A stretch of 64,000 nucleotides of DNA, from contig CALHTB010000034.1 in assembly GCA_938038785.1 (NCBI GenBank), positions 1-64,000 on the forward strand. The letters are read 5' to 3'. The first letter of the stretch is position 1. Each line of letters begins with the position of its first letter. This document shows, piece by piece, positions 26,709 to 35,520 of the stretch. This DNA comes from an uncultured Acidimicrobiales bacterium. Lineage in GTDB: Bacteria; Actinomycetota; Acidimicrobiia; Acidimicrobiales; SHLQ01. Below the pieces are notes generated by a model. That model saw only the letters and a list, made by a program, of their open reading frames with translations. It made no database searches and was not told the DNA's origin. The position numbers and the translations under genes were made by a program.

Positions 26709-27752
26709 TTAGACGGTGAGCAGCACGGCGGCGAGGCTTACGGCGGCAACGATGCCGCTGGCCAACGCTCCGAGCAAGAGAGGTGCTCCACCCACGGTGC
26801 GGAGCTTGTCGATTCGCACACCTGCACCGAGGCCAACAAGGGCAATTGCGAAGAGCGCCTTCTCGATGGTGGCCGTGGTGTCGATGATTTGGTCTGGCAC
26901 GGCCCCGGTGCTGCGGATTGCGACGAACAGCAGGAAGCCCACAACGAACGCGGGCATGGGTGCTGGCCGAGCTGCGTTGTCGGAGGTGTGGTTGCGGCTG
27001 CGTTGAATGCTCACCCCGGTGACCAGCGGCGCGAGGAGCAGCACCCGGGTTAACTTCACCACGACGGCGCCGGCAAGTACCGTCGAACCTCGGGTCGACC
27101 CGGCGGCGACTACCTGTGCGACATCGTGAATGCTTGCGCCGGCCCAAATGGCGAACTGTTCGTCGGTCAGGTCGAAGAGCAGGCCGAGCTGCGGGAGACC
27201 GAACATCGCGATGGTTCCGGCGAGTGTGACGAGGCCGATTGCCAACGCAACTTCTTCCTCCTCAGCATCCGAGCTGCCCTCCATCGCGGCAATTGCCGAC
27301 GCCCCGCAGATGGAATAGCCCGTGGCGATGAGTAGAGACAGTGGCCTCGACACGCCTAGTCGTCGACCGAGTGCCTGGGTGCCGAAGAACGTGGCGGCAA
27401 CGGTGGCTACGATCACGGCGATCACCGGCACTCCAAGGCCGCTGATCTGGTTGAGCGAGAGTCGCATTCCGAGAGCGACGACACCGAAGCGAAGGACGTG
27501 CTTACCGGCGTAGGCCAGACCTGGCCGGAATCGGTCGAGTGGGAGCGGAAGGTTGCCGAGAACCATCCCGAAGATGACTGCGATGGTCAGCGACGAGATC
27601 GTTGCAAGCCCAGCCAGTGCTCGAGCAGCAAGAGCGAAGGCGATGGCGAGACCGATGCCCGGAGCGAGGTCAGCAAACGATTGGCGAAGCAGCCTTGGGC
27701 GGCTGGGGAGCGCTTCGATTTGCAGCTCGTTTGTGGGTGCGTCGATTGCCAT
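26709..27752 (-). CDS. YeiH/UPF0324 family putative sulfate exporter
   Basis: KHVLRFGVVALGMRLSLNQI; LLIATGYSICGASAIAAMEG; AIWAGASIHDVAQVVAAG. Confidence 0.9.
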   Translation of the reverse strand: MAIDAPTNELQIEALPSRPRLLRQSFADLAPGIGLAIAFALAARALAGLATISSLTIAVIFGMVLGNLPLPLDRFRPGLAYAGKHVLRFGVVALGMRLSLNQISGLGVPVIAVIVATVAATFFGTQALGRRLGVSRPLSLLIATGYSICGASAIAAMEGSSDAEEEEVALAIGLVTLAGTIAMFGLPQLGLLFDLTDEQFAIWAGASIHDVAQVVAAGSTRGSTVLAGAVVVKLTRVLLLAPLVTGVSIQRSRNHTSDNAARPAPMPAFVVGFLLFVAIRSTGAVPDQIIDTTATIEKALFAIALVGLGAGVRIDKLRTVGGAPLLLGALASGIVAAVSLAAVLLTV

Positions 27753-27850
27753 AACTCCATAGTCATAGATTCGACCTGTGTGCGGTAGAGGGCTCTTCTC
27801 GCGCCATCCATAGAACAGACCTATGACTTAAGCGACTCGCGTCACTTCCC

Positions 27851-27929
27851 CGGAGCGGAGCTCGCACGAACGCGCAGCGTTCGCAGTGACCATGTCGGCC
27901 TCCGCGGATCTCGACCGGGAGTGTTGAGG
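27851..27929 (+). repeat. Dispersed structured element, copy B (diverged)
   Basis: CGGAGCGGAGCTCGCACGAACGCGCAGCGTTCGCAGTGACCATGTCGGCCTCCGCGGATCTCGACCGGGAGTGTTGAG. Confidence 0.6.
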
Positions 27930-27930
27930 A

Positions 27931-28599
27931 TTACGCAGCCAGCCATGAGGCTGCGGTCAAGGTGCCTGCGGCGATTTCGGTGAAGCCACCGTCTCGAATT
28001 TCAGTGGTAGCGCGTGGAAGCAGTTCGTCCCAAAGCGTGGACGTGGGCGTGTGTACTCGAGCGAGGCGACCCGCAGCGTTCCAGTCGAATCGCTCGGCCC
28101 GGTCGAGCTGCTCCCAGCATCGTTGAGCCGCGTGGGCCACCTGAGCGCATCTCTTTCCCCAACTCATCTCAACCGCTGGGTTGAGCAGGATCGTGAGCGT
28201 TGGGTCGGTCGCTGTCGTGAGCTCGTCGATGCGGTCGGGCTCGTCGAGTGGGCTCGACTGAATCTGTAGCTTGCTGAGCTCTCGCGGCGCGTCGTCAACC
28301 ACTCCAGGGACGAAGACTCGAACCTCGGCAGACCCATGACGGACAGTAAGGCCGGGCACGTTCTGGGCTCGATCCCACGCCGATGCCCGGGCACGTCGCA
28401 TGATCTTGCGTATGCGAGCACCCGTCCATGCGCTCACATCTTCGTGCCACTCACCACCGGGCACCGATCGGTGATCGTCGAGCAGCATGATTACACCCAA
28501 GGCAGCCGCACCGAAGATGTCCTCAAGCAATGGGGGATCGGTCTTCTCGACGCGAGCTGCCATCTGCAGGGCTCGCGGGCGCTCCTCGTACTCAGGCAT
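27931..28599 (-). CDS. Peptidyl-tRNA hydrolase II-like protein
   Basis: C-terminal MSWGKRCAQVAHAAQRCWEQL, PTH2-like; start at MPEYEERPRALQMAARVEK. Confidence 0.65.
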   Translation of the reverse strand: MPEYEERPRALQMAARVEKTDPPLLEDIFGAAALGVIMLLDDHRSVPGGEWHEDVSAWTGARIRKIMRRARASAWDRAQNVPGLTVRHGSAEVRVFVPGVVDDAPRELSKLQIQSSPLDEPDRIDELTTATDPTLTILLNPAVEMSWGKRCAQVAHAAQRCWEQLDRAERFDWNAAGRLARVHTPTSTLWDELLPRATTEIRDGGFTEIAAGTLTAASWLAA

Positions 28600-28631
28600 A
28601 ACACCAGTGTGCCGGGCGAATAGTTGGACCG

Positions 28632-30098
28632 TCAGTTCGATCGCTTCGATGTCGGCAGCGGCAGAAGCGTTGCCAGCTCTCGATTCTCGAGTGGGTCGAG
28701 GATGCCGTGTTGCACGCAGGCAGGAATCAGTTGGTCGCGGTCGGGGTGGCCCATCGTGTACGCGCACGCCTCCAACCGTTCCTGGGCTTCGAGCACCCGC
28801 TCGTTCGTGGCTCGGGTGCCGGCCTGGATGTGCTCCCAACCAGCCGCGGTGTCGGCGGCATCGATGAACTGATGCATGACGAACGTGGTGGCCGTTGCTT
28901 GCCACCACGGTTGGCGAACGCCGCCACCTCGCTTCGCTAGTCGGTGGGCCCACCGTGCAATCTCAGGAACGATGGCGGGCTTCTCGGCCACGCACCGCAG
29001 GAGCCGGGCGGCTGACTCACCGCGTTCACGCAGGATGAAGTTGCCAGGAAAGGCGTCGTACCACGAGGCGACCATTTGATGATCGAGCGGCTCGTCATCA
29101 TCGAGTAGCGGAACGTAGCGGTCGCCGAGATACGCCCCCCACGTAACGCGGTTGCACCGGGTATCTCCAACTTGCATGGCTTGATAGCCAAGGGTGGTTC
29201 CAGCGCCGCGCTCGACCTCGCCCCACACGATGTCCGAGGTGAGCTCGCGATAGCCGTCAGCCCAACGAGATTCGTTGCCGATGTACGCGGCGGGTTGAAA
29301 CGAGAACATCCGCCAACCCTGTGCGTGACATGACTGAACGATGTCAGCGACGTCGTCGAGGTTCGCAGGCGTAACGGTCATGTTGTGAGCCAGGTAGTGG
29401 GTGATGCCGTGTTCGGCTTCGAGCCGCTCGAACATCTCGCAAAACCGCCCTCGGTAATGGTGCAGCTCCTGCTCAGACTTCGGCTTCTTGATCCCCGACC
29501 GGCCAACCATGGTCGTGTCGAAGTGGGCTGCGAACGACAAGTGCGGGAAGCGTGGCTCGCCAGCCTCGTCGACAGCGATAGCCCGCAGATAGTCGTAGTC
29601 GAAGTCACCGTGGGTGAAGCTCATGGGGATGCGGCCATGGGAACGCATTGTCGCGATCGCTGCAGCATGGTCGCCTGGCTCGAGCAGGCTGACCTCACCA
29701 CCGATCAGTTGGGCGTAGGTGCCCCAGCCCCGCTGCGATGCCAAGTACTTCATCTGGCGTTCGACGTGCTCGAGCGTGTGGGGTCCGTCGACACGAACCT
29801 TGTTGGCATCAGCAGAGTGGTAGCACGGCTTGCACGCGAAATTGCACTTCGGAAACACACCGTGGGTGGCCTCACAGCCCGTGGTCTTTCGGCCAAGCAT
29901 TTGACCCGGAACCTGGTTGCGCTCGGGTAGCGAATCCCACCGACGCTGTAGGGCTTGCGCCGCATCGGGGTCAACTGGCCGTGTGCGCTGTTCGAAGGCA
30001 CGTAATCGCTGCACGATGGTCATCAGGGTCTTTCTAGCTTGGAATCGGTTCGCAAACTCCAAACCCGGCGGAGCCGATGACTCTTCCGTAGTCGTCAC
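28632..30098 (-). CDS. Radical SAM protein
   Basis: CNFACKPCYH (Cx3Cx2C) and IGGEVSLLEPGDH; start uncertain (30098 or ~30023). Confidence 0.85.
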   Translation of the reverse strand: MTTTEESSAPPGLEFANRFQARKTLMTIVQRLRAFEQRTRPVDPDAAQALQRRWDSLPERNQVPGQMLGRKTTGCEATHGVFPKCNFACKPCYHSADANKVRVDGPHTLEHVERQMKYLASQRGWGTYAQLIGGEVSLLEPGDHAAAIATMRSHGRIPMSFTHGDFDYDYLRAIAVDEAGEPRFPHLSFAAHFDTTMVGRSGIKKPKSEQELHHYRGRFCEMFERLEAEHGITHYLAHNMTVTPANLDDVADIVQSCHAQGWRMFSFQPAAYIGNESRWADGYRELTSDIVWGEVERGAGTTLGYQAMQVGDTRCNRVTWGAYLGDRYVPLLDDDEPLDHQMVASWYDAFPGNFILRERGESAARLLRCVAEKPAIVPEIARWAHRLAKRGGGVRQPWWQATATTFVMHQFIDAADTAAGWEHIQAGTRATNERVLEAQERLEACAYTMGHPDRDQLIPACVQHGILDPLENRELATLLPLPTSKRSN

Positions 30099-30360
30099 TC
30101 GTCATCAGTGGTCCGACCTCTAGATCAATCTAGGACCCCTTCACGTACCGTCGCGAGTACGAAGGAGGCGGAACATGTCTGCAACTCGGTGCTCTCGGAG
30201 GTGGCCCATGTGCTCGATGTCGACATGGAGGAACTATGGAAAAAGATGCCCCATGTGGCGCGACCCTAGTTCTAGGGCCATCGTCGACATCGCTCAGTGT
30301 GAGAAATGCACTGGTTTGCTACAACGTTCTGTGGCGGCAACAGAGAAGAGAATAGTAAAC

Positions 30361-31494
30361 ATGACAGCTTTCGTACGATCGATTCGGACGAGTCTGTTGC
30401 TTCTTGCAACGCTCGCTGGCGTTTTGGCTGTCAATGCCACTTCGGCATCCGCCCAGGTTGATCAACCCGGCAACCCGGTGTTGTGCACGACCATTCAAGA
30501 CGCTGATGGCACGTTCCGCTTCGGCGTCACGTTGGGCGAAGGATTCCGCTACCCCCTCTTCGTCCGCCAAGTTACGTCCAACGGCTCGAAGTGGATTGCG
30601 ACCGTCCGAGAAGGCGAATTTGGCACGCCCGAAGAGTTTCCCCAAGGTCTCGAAGACGGCGACGGTTACTTCATCCGCTACCGCGTACGCGGCGTTGTCA
30701 ACGACACCCCGTGCTTCAACGGCGATCTCCCGTCACCACCTCAATGCTCAATCCAGCCATGGTCGGTTGGGTCAGACCCATTCTGGAGTGTCGTCGTCGA
30801 GCCGAACGGCGTTAACGACCTCACCCTGTTCATTAACGGCGAAGAGATCTCCTCGAACGACACGCCGTACACCGACGGCGGCGGCAACCAGAACGTGTGG
30901 TTCGACATTGCCCGGGTCGCGACCCCACAGCTCGATATCGCTATTGCTCCAACGGCGGCGAAGTTCCGTCAGGAATCGTGCGGCTCCGTTCAGGAAAACC
31001 AGGTGAAGCCCGGCGCCTGCGACGTAACCCCTTCCCAGAACAACCCAGGCCGAGTATGGATAGAGCTCGACGTCGACTTTCCGGTGAACTTCACGGTTCA
31101 ACGAAACGGAGTCGATGTTGGCGAGCCCACCCCAATCAAGTTCGCCGATTTCCCGGGGAGTTTCCTCGAGCCGAACGATTTCTATGCCGTCCCGGGATCA
31201 ACTTCTGACACCTATGTCTTGCGGTTCGAGGACAACACTGGGCTTGTATGCACCGGCATCGTCGACCCACCACCGCCGGTTGACTCGTTCTCGTGCACCC
31301 AAACAGGAAGCACGTTGACGTGGACCGACCAGGGCGCTGACAACGGTCTCTATCACATCCGCCTCGACCAGGGTTCGACGACAAAATGGGAGAGCACCGT
31401 TGCCGGGCTCTCGGGAACCATCGATCGTCCAAATTCTCGTTACTTGATTCGCTGGCGCGAGGCTGGCCGCGTCATGGGCAGGTTCTGCTCGTAG
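30361..31494 (+). CDS. Secreted protein of unknown function
   Basis: Signal peptide MTAFVRSIRTSLLLLATLAGVLAVNATSASA; start inside ORF 30175..31494. Confidence 0.7.
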   Translation: MTAFVRSIRTSLLLLATLAGVLAVNATSASAQVDQPGNPVLCTTIQDADGTFRFGVTLGEGFRYPLFVRQVTSNGSKWIATVREGEFGTPEEFPQGLEDGDGYFIRYRVRGVVNDTPCFNGDLPSPPQCSIQPWSVGSDPFWSVVVEPNGVNDLTLFINGEEISSNDTPYTDGGGNQNVWFDIARVATPQLDIAIAPTAAKFRQESCGSVQENQVKPGACDVTPSQNNPGRVWIELDVDFPVNFTVQRNGVDVGEPTPIKFADFPGSFLEPNDFYAVPGSTSDTYVLRFEDNTGLVCTGIVDPPPPVDSFSCTQTGSTLTWTDQGADNGLYHIRLDQGSTTKWESTVAGLSGTIDRPNSRYLIRWREAGRVMGRFCS

Positions 31495-31517
31495 AGCACG
31501 CCGCCTGGCTGCGAGCG

Positions 31518-32036
31518 CTAGCGAGGTGCAGTCCGCACCGGAACAAGTCGCTCGAGAGCCACAAGAAACATCAGCCCAACCATGATTCCCAGTGCATTAG
31601 CGCTGATGTCCTCGGCCTCAAGCCGACGAGTCTCGGTGAGCAGCTTTTGCATGAGCTCGATCGCGACCGACGAACCAAACACACCAACGGCAAGATCTCC
31701 GAGGGCACGCCGACTTCGAAACAGCATTCCAGCGACGATCATGACGCTTCCCCACCCGACAAGGTGAGCAACTTCGTCGCGTTCCCACGGTACGTCGCTG
31801 CGGCTCACCAGATCGGCATCGAGGGTTTCCTCAACGCCGCGCACCACAACTCGTGCTCCGTCGGCAGCATCGGCCACCGCCGCAAAGCCGCGTGATGTCA
31901 GGCTTAGCCAAAGCACCACCAGAACCACGCCGACCATAGCAAGAACGCCAAGCGTTGCCGCGAGACGGCTGCGACGAAGAGGCAACGCATCGGGCGACAC
32001 GTCGTCGACAACGGGGGGAGCAGATTTTACGGGCAT
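31518..32036 (-). CDS. VanZ-like membrane protein
   Basis: DEVAHLVGWGSVMIVAGMLFRSRRALGDLAVGVFGSSVAIELMQKLLTETRRLEAEDISANALG. Confidence 0.75.
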   Translation of the reverse strand: MPVKSAPPVVDDVSPDALPLRRSRLAATLGVLAMVGVVLVVLWLSLTSRGFAAVADAADGARVVVRGVEETLDADLVSRSDVPWERDEVAHLVGWGSVMIVAGMLFRSRRALGDLAVGVFGSSVAIELMQKLLTETRRLEAEDISANALGIMVGLMFLVALERLVPVRTAPR

Positions 32037-32151
32037 GGCTCCAAAGTACTGGTGCCCCAATAGCAAGCCGTTTCAGCCGTTTGTCACAGGCCGCGGAGAA
32101 ATCTCTCGATTGTCTGTCTACCTTTTGGAGACGAGGAGGCTTGTACCCCCG

Positions 32152-32655
32152 ATGATCGACTTCGACATGTGGTACCGAAATGAGTATCCCCGAGTAGTCA
32201 ACGCATTGACGTTGCTGACCGGTGACCAACAGGTTTCGGTCGACGCTGCGTCTGAAGCGTTCGTTCGCGCTCTTGCCAAATGGGATCGCGTCTCGAACAT
32301 GGATCGCCCAGGCGGCTGGTTGTACAAGGTGGCATTGAACGATGCGCGGAAGCGTTTGCGCCGCGGTGCGAGAGACCGCACGACGGCCGTCGAGCTCGAC
32401 TGGAGCCCGACGGTAACGATGCCTATCGAGCCTGATCATCAGCTATGGAACGCAGTAGCGCAGCTCCCCGACCGGACTCGTTCTGTCGTGGTGCTTCGCT
32501 ATGTCGCCGACCTCACCGAACCGGCCATCGCAACCGCGTTGGGAATCAAGCGCGGCACCGTCGCAACGATGCTTCGGCGAGCACATCAGACGCTCGCCGA
32601 CCAGCTCGGGCCGAACTACTCCTCCGAAAGGCGTCTCTTCCATGCCGTCACCTGA
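32152..32655 (+). CDS. ECF/SigE-like RNA polymerase sigma factor
   Basis: FDMWYRNEYPRVVNALTLLTGD...WLYKVALNDARKRLRR...LPDRTRSVVVLRYVADLTEPAIATALGIKRGTVATMLRRA. Confidence 0.88.
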   Translation: MIDFDMWYRNEYPRVVNALTLLTGDQQVSVDAASEAFVRALAKWDRVSNMDRPGGWLYKVALNDARKRLRRGARDRTTAVELDWSPTVTMPIEPDHQLWNAVAQLPDRTRSVVVLRYVADLTEPAIATALGIKRGTVATMLRRAHQTLADQLGPNYSSERRLFHAVT

Positions 32656-33736
32656 TCTTCTTGAATCCGCGGGACAACGCGCTGCGTTTCGACCCGTGCC
32701 AATCCCTCCGTCAGTCGACGAGCTCGCCACCGAAGTCGACCGTCGCCGAACGAATCGTCGCCGTGCTATTGGCGGAGGTGTCGCGGCGTTGGCCCTCGTG
32801 CTCGGTCTTCCACTGGGCGCTTCGTTAATCGGTGATGGTCAGCCCGCAGACGTGGTCACGTTCGCAGCTGATGATGTCATCGCCGACACGGCGAGCGATG
32901 CGGCGGTTGCGGTTCAACCCGCAGAGACCAGCACGACGTCCACCTCGTCCACAACAACGACCCCAGACTCCGACGCCGATACCGATCTAGGCCCGTTCGC
33001 GGGTATCGACAGGGAGGACTTTGACCTGAGCATGAACTTCGGAGACACCTCGTTCTCGATCGAGGTCGTCACCGGAGGCGACGCGGTTGATCGTGCCGCC
33101 GCAGCCGAAGCTGCCGCAAGCTCCATCCGCACCATCGACGACGAGACGGTCTGGCTCGACGAGCAAGGCGACAAAACCACAGCAGCAGCCCTCTTTGACG
33201 GCGACACTTTCGTGTCGGTCACCGGCCCGACCAGCAACATCGATCAGGTGCTCGACCTGATGACCGAGCATGCAGATGGGCCGATAGATCTCTTCGACCT
33301 AGAAGACTTCTCTGAGCGCTTTGACATCCCCGACGACATCTTCAACGGCGACCTCGAGTTCGATTTTGACGGCGATGGCGTTCCTGAAGACCTCGACAAG
33401 TTCTTCGAGGACGGCACGTTCCCAGACTTTGACGACGAAGCCATGAATGACTTCCGTCGGCAGATGGACGAGTTCGCCGAATGCATGCAGAGTGAGCTCG
33501 ACCGCTCGGGCGATTCGACCACGATCGAGATCCCCGATTGTGATCTCCCCAGGCTTGATGGAGTCATCACGCCTGGCTTCAGCGAGTTCTTCGATGGACA
33601 GACCTTCGGTGACCTCTTCGATGAAGACAGCCTCGATGATCTAACGAAGGATCTCGACGATCTGCTCGACGATGCCTTTGACGACGCTGAGGACGCATTG
33701 AAGGAAGCCGAAGACGCCTTGGAAGACGCCAGCTAG
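32642..33736 (+). CDS. Single-TM protein with Asp-rich extracytoplasmic domain, possible anti-sigma partner
   Basis: Overlaps the sigma gene by 14 nt; TM AIGGGVAALALVLGLPLGASLIG; DFDGDGVPEDLD motif. Confidence 0.75.
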   Translation: MPSPDLLESAGQRAAFRPVPIPPSVDELATEVDRRRTNRRRAIGGGVAALALVLGLPLGASLIGDGQPADVVTFAADDVIADTASDAAVAVQPAETSTTSTSSTTTTPDSDADTDLGPFAGIDREDFDLSMNFGDTSFSIEVVTGGDAVDRAAAAEAAASSIRTIDDETVWLDEQGDKTTAAALFDGDTFVSVTGPTSNIDQVLDLMTEHADGPIDLFDLEDFSERFDIPDDIFNGDLEFDFDGDGVPEDLDKFFEDGTFPDFDDEAMNDFRRQMDEFAECMQSELDRSGDSTTIEIPDCDLPRLDGVITPGFSEFFDGQTFGDLFDEDSLDDLTKDLDDLLDDAFDDAEDALKEAEDALEDAS

Positions 33737-33839
33737 ATCGAGTCAGAGGGTCAACGTCGCGAGTGCCAGGCCGGACGGTGTGCCATCCAAGAGTTGCGAG
33801 GCATACAACGCGACTACTGTTGTCGCCGGGGGGAAGAAC

Positions 33840-34820
33840 ATGACGACACAGGTTCCCAGCGGATTTAGGACCGAGCCTGACATGACTGTCAGCACTGTCA
33901 CGCGAGTGCCTACCGGCAATGAGTTCATCCCGTTGGACAAACAAGCCGGAATGATGACCGTCAACAAGTGGCTGCTCAAGCCCATTCGTACGCTTATGCC
34001 GACCATCGCCGATCGCCTCCTCGGCAAGCCCGACATGTCGGGTCTTTGGACCACCGAGATCGCCGATGTCGGCAACGGCATCTTGGTCGTTCGGCCGCAA
34101 GCACAAACCGCCCGCGGCGCCGTGTTGCTGATTCATGGCGGTGGTTACGTGATGGGACGCAAGGAAGATGTCCTCGCAAAAGCCGCGGCGTTCGCAAGAG
34201 ACATTGGGGTCGCCGTCTTTTGCCCCGGCTATCGAGTTGCCCCCGAGAACGCCTACCCGGCCGGGCTCGACGACTGCCATGCCGCATGGTGCTGGCTTCG
34301 TGACAACGCCGAGGACTACGGCGTTGATCCGGCACGAATCGTCATCGGTGGCTACAGCGCTGGCGGAGGAATGGCGGCATCGCTCGCCCAACGAATCTCT
34401 GACGATGGTGGCACCCAACCGAGCGGGCAACTTCTCGTCTACCCGATGGCCGACGACCAGACCGCTGCGAAACGCGAGCTCGACAAACCACGACATCGTG
34501 TGTGGAGCAACGCAAACAATCTCTTCGGGTGGACGAGCTACCTCGGCGGGCCTCCCGGAACGGACGTCGGACCATATGCAGTCCCGGCCCGTCGCCAGGA
34601 TCTTTCTGGGTTGCCTACGGCTTGGGTCGGCGTGGGCACGTCGGATCTGTTCTTGGACGAGAGCCGAGAGTACGCACGACGCTTGCGCGAGGCCCGGGTG
34701 GAGGTCAGCTACGTCGAGATAGAAGGCGGAATCCACGGATTCGACAACGCCGAGGGGTCGCCCTTGGCCGATGCCTTCAACGCATCAGCGACCGAGTTCG
34801 TCCGTACGCACGCCGTCTAG
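33840..34820 (+). CDS. Alpha/beta hydrolase (HSL/steryl acetyl hydrolase-like)
   Basis: LIHGGGYVMG, VIGGYSAGGGMAASLAQ (GxSxG), IHGFDNAEG. Confidence 0.9.
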   Translation: MTTQVPSGFRTEPDMTVSTVTRVPTGNEFIPLDKQAGMMTVNKWLLKPIRTLMPTIADRLLGKPDMSGLWTTEIADVGNGILVVRPQAQTARGAVLLIHGGGYVMGRKEDVLAKAAAFARDIGVAVFCPGYRVAPENAYPAGLDDCHAAWCWLRDNAEDYGVDPARIVIGGYSAGGGMAASLAQRISDDGGTQPSGQLLVYPMADDQTAAKRELDKPRHRVWSNANNLFGWTSYLGGPPGTDVGPYAVPARRQDLSGLPTAWVGVGTSDLFLDESREYARRLREARVEVSYVEIEGGIHGFDNAEGSPLADAFNASATEFVRTHAV

Positions 34821-34826
34821 CGAGGG

Positions 34827-35387
34827 TTAGGCCGTCTCGTCCAGCATCCCCTCGACCATGTCGATGAGTGCCCCGCGTTGCTTGGCGGTTGGTGGGGCGA
34901 GGCCGAAGAGGTCGATGAGCCACAGGCCGTCGCCGACGACCCGGGCGAGGAGTGCCGTGGTTGGATCGATGCCGTCATTGGCGAGCAGCCGGTTCTGCCA
35001 GTTCGTGAACATCGTTCGTGCTGGAGTGAGGTCACCGTCGTCGAGGGCAGCTGAAGCGAAGATGCCCGTGGCCGAGTCGAGCTCGTCAGGCTGACCCGAA
35101 CGGACGTAATCGAGGTACGCCTGGGCGAAGCTTCCGGTGGTTCGACCGTTGGCCTCGGTGAGCTCGTTCAACTGTTCGTCGGCTCGTGTAAGGGTGCGCT
35201 CGAGCATGGCTGCCACCAGCGCTTGCTTGCTCGGGTAGTGGTAGAGCAGTCCGCCCTTGCTCACTCCCGCTGCTTCAGCGACCCGGTCGAGCGTGAGGTT
35301 GGCCACGCCCTCATCGCGCACGACATCGGCCGCGGCATCGAGCAACGCAGCTTGAGTCTTCTCGCTCTTGGACTTTTGGGAGACCAT
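34827..35387 (-). CDS. TetR/AcrR-family regulator
   Basis: LLDAAADVVRDEGVANLTLDRVAEAAGVSKGGLLYHYPSKQALVAAMLER. Confidence 0.92.
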   Translation of the reverse strand: MVSQKSKSEKTQAALLDAAADVVRDEGVANLTLDRVAEAAGVSKGGLLYHYPSKQALVAAMLERTLTRADEQLNELTEANGRTTGSFAQAYLDYVRSGQPDELDSATGIFASAALDDGDLTPARTMFTNWQNRLLANDGIDPTTALLARVVGDGLWLIDLFGLAPPTAKQRGALIDMVEGMLDETA

Positions 35388-35442
35388 TGATTTACTATAC
35401 TGAGTAGACGGTTTTTGTAAAGCAACCCTCGGCCAACGGTTG

Positions 35443-35515
35443 AGGGGAGCGAAACGAAGTGCAGCGACCACAGAGGTTGCCGCGGATCTCGACCGGAAGT
35501 GTCGAGCGCAAAGGA
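35443..35515 (+). repeat. Dispersed structured element, copy C, in GMC oxidoreductase 5' UTR
   Basis: GGGGAGCGAAACGAAGTGCAGCGACCACAGAGGTTGCCGCGGATCTCGACCGGAAGTGTCGAGCGCAAAGGAG, ATG at 35521. Confidence 0.7.
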
Positions 35516-35520
35516 GCCCC

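Noticed and set aside
33579-34736. 385-aa minus-strand ORF
   Set aside because: Antisense to the alpha/beta hydrolase with clear catalytic motifs.
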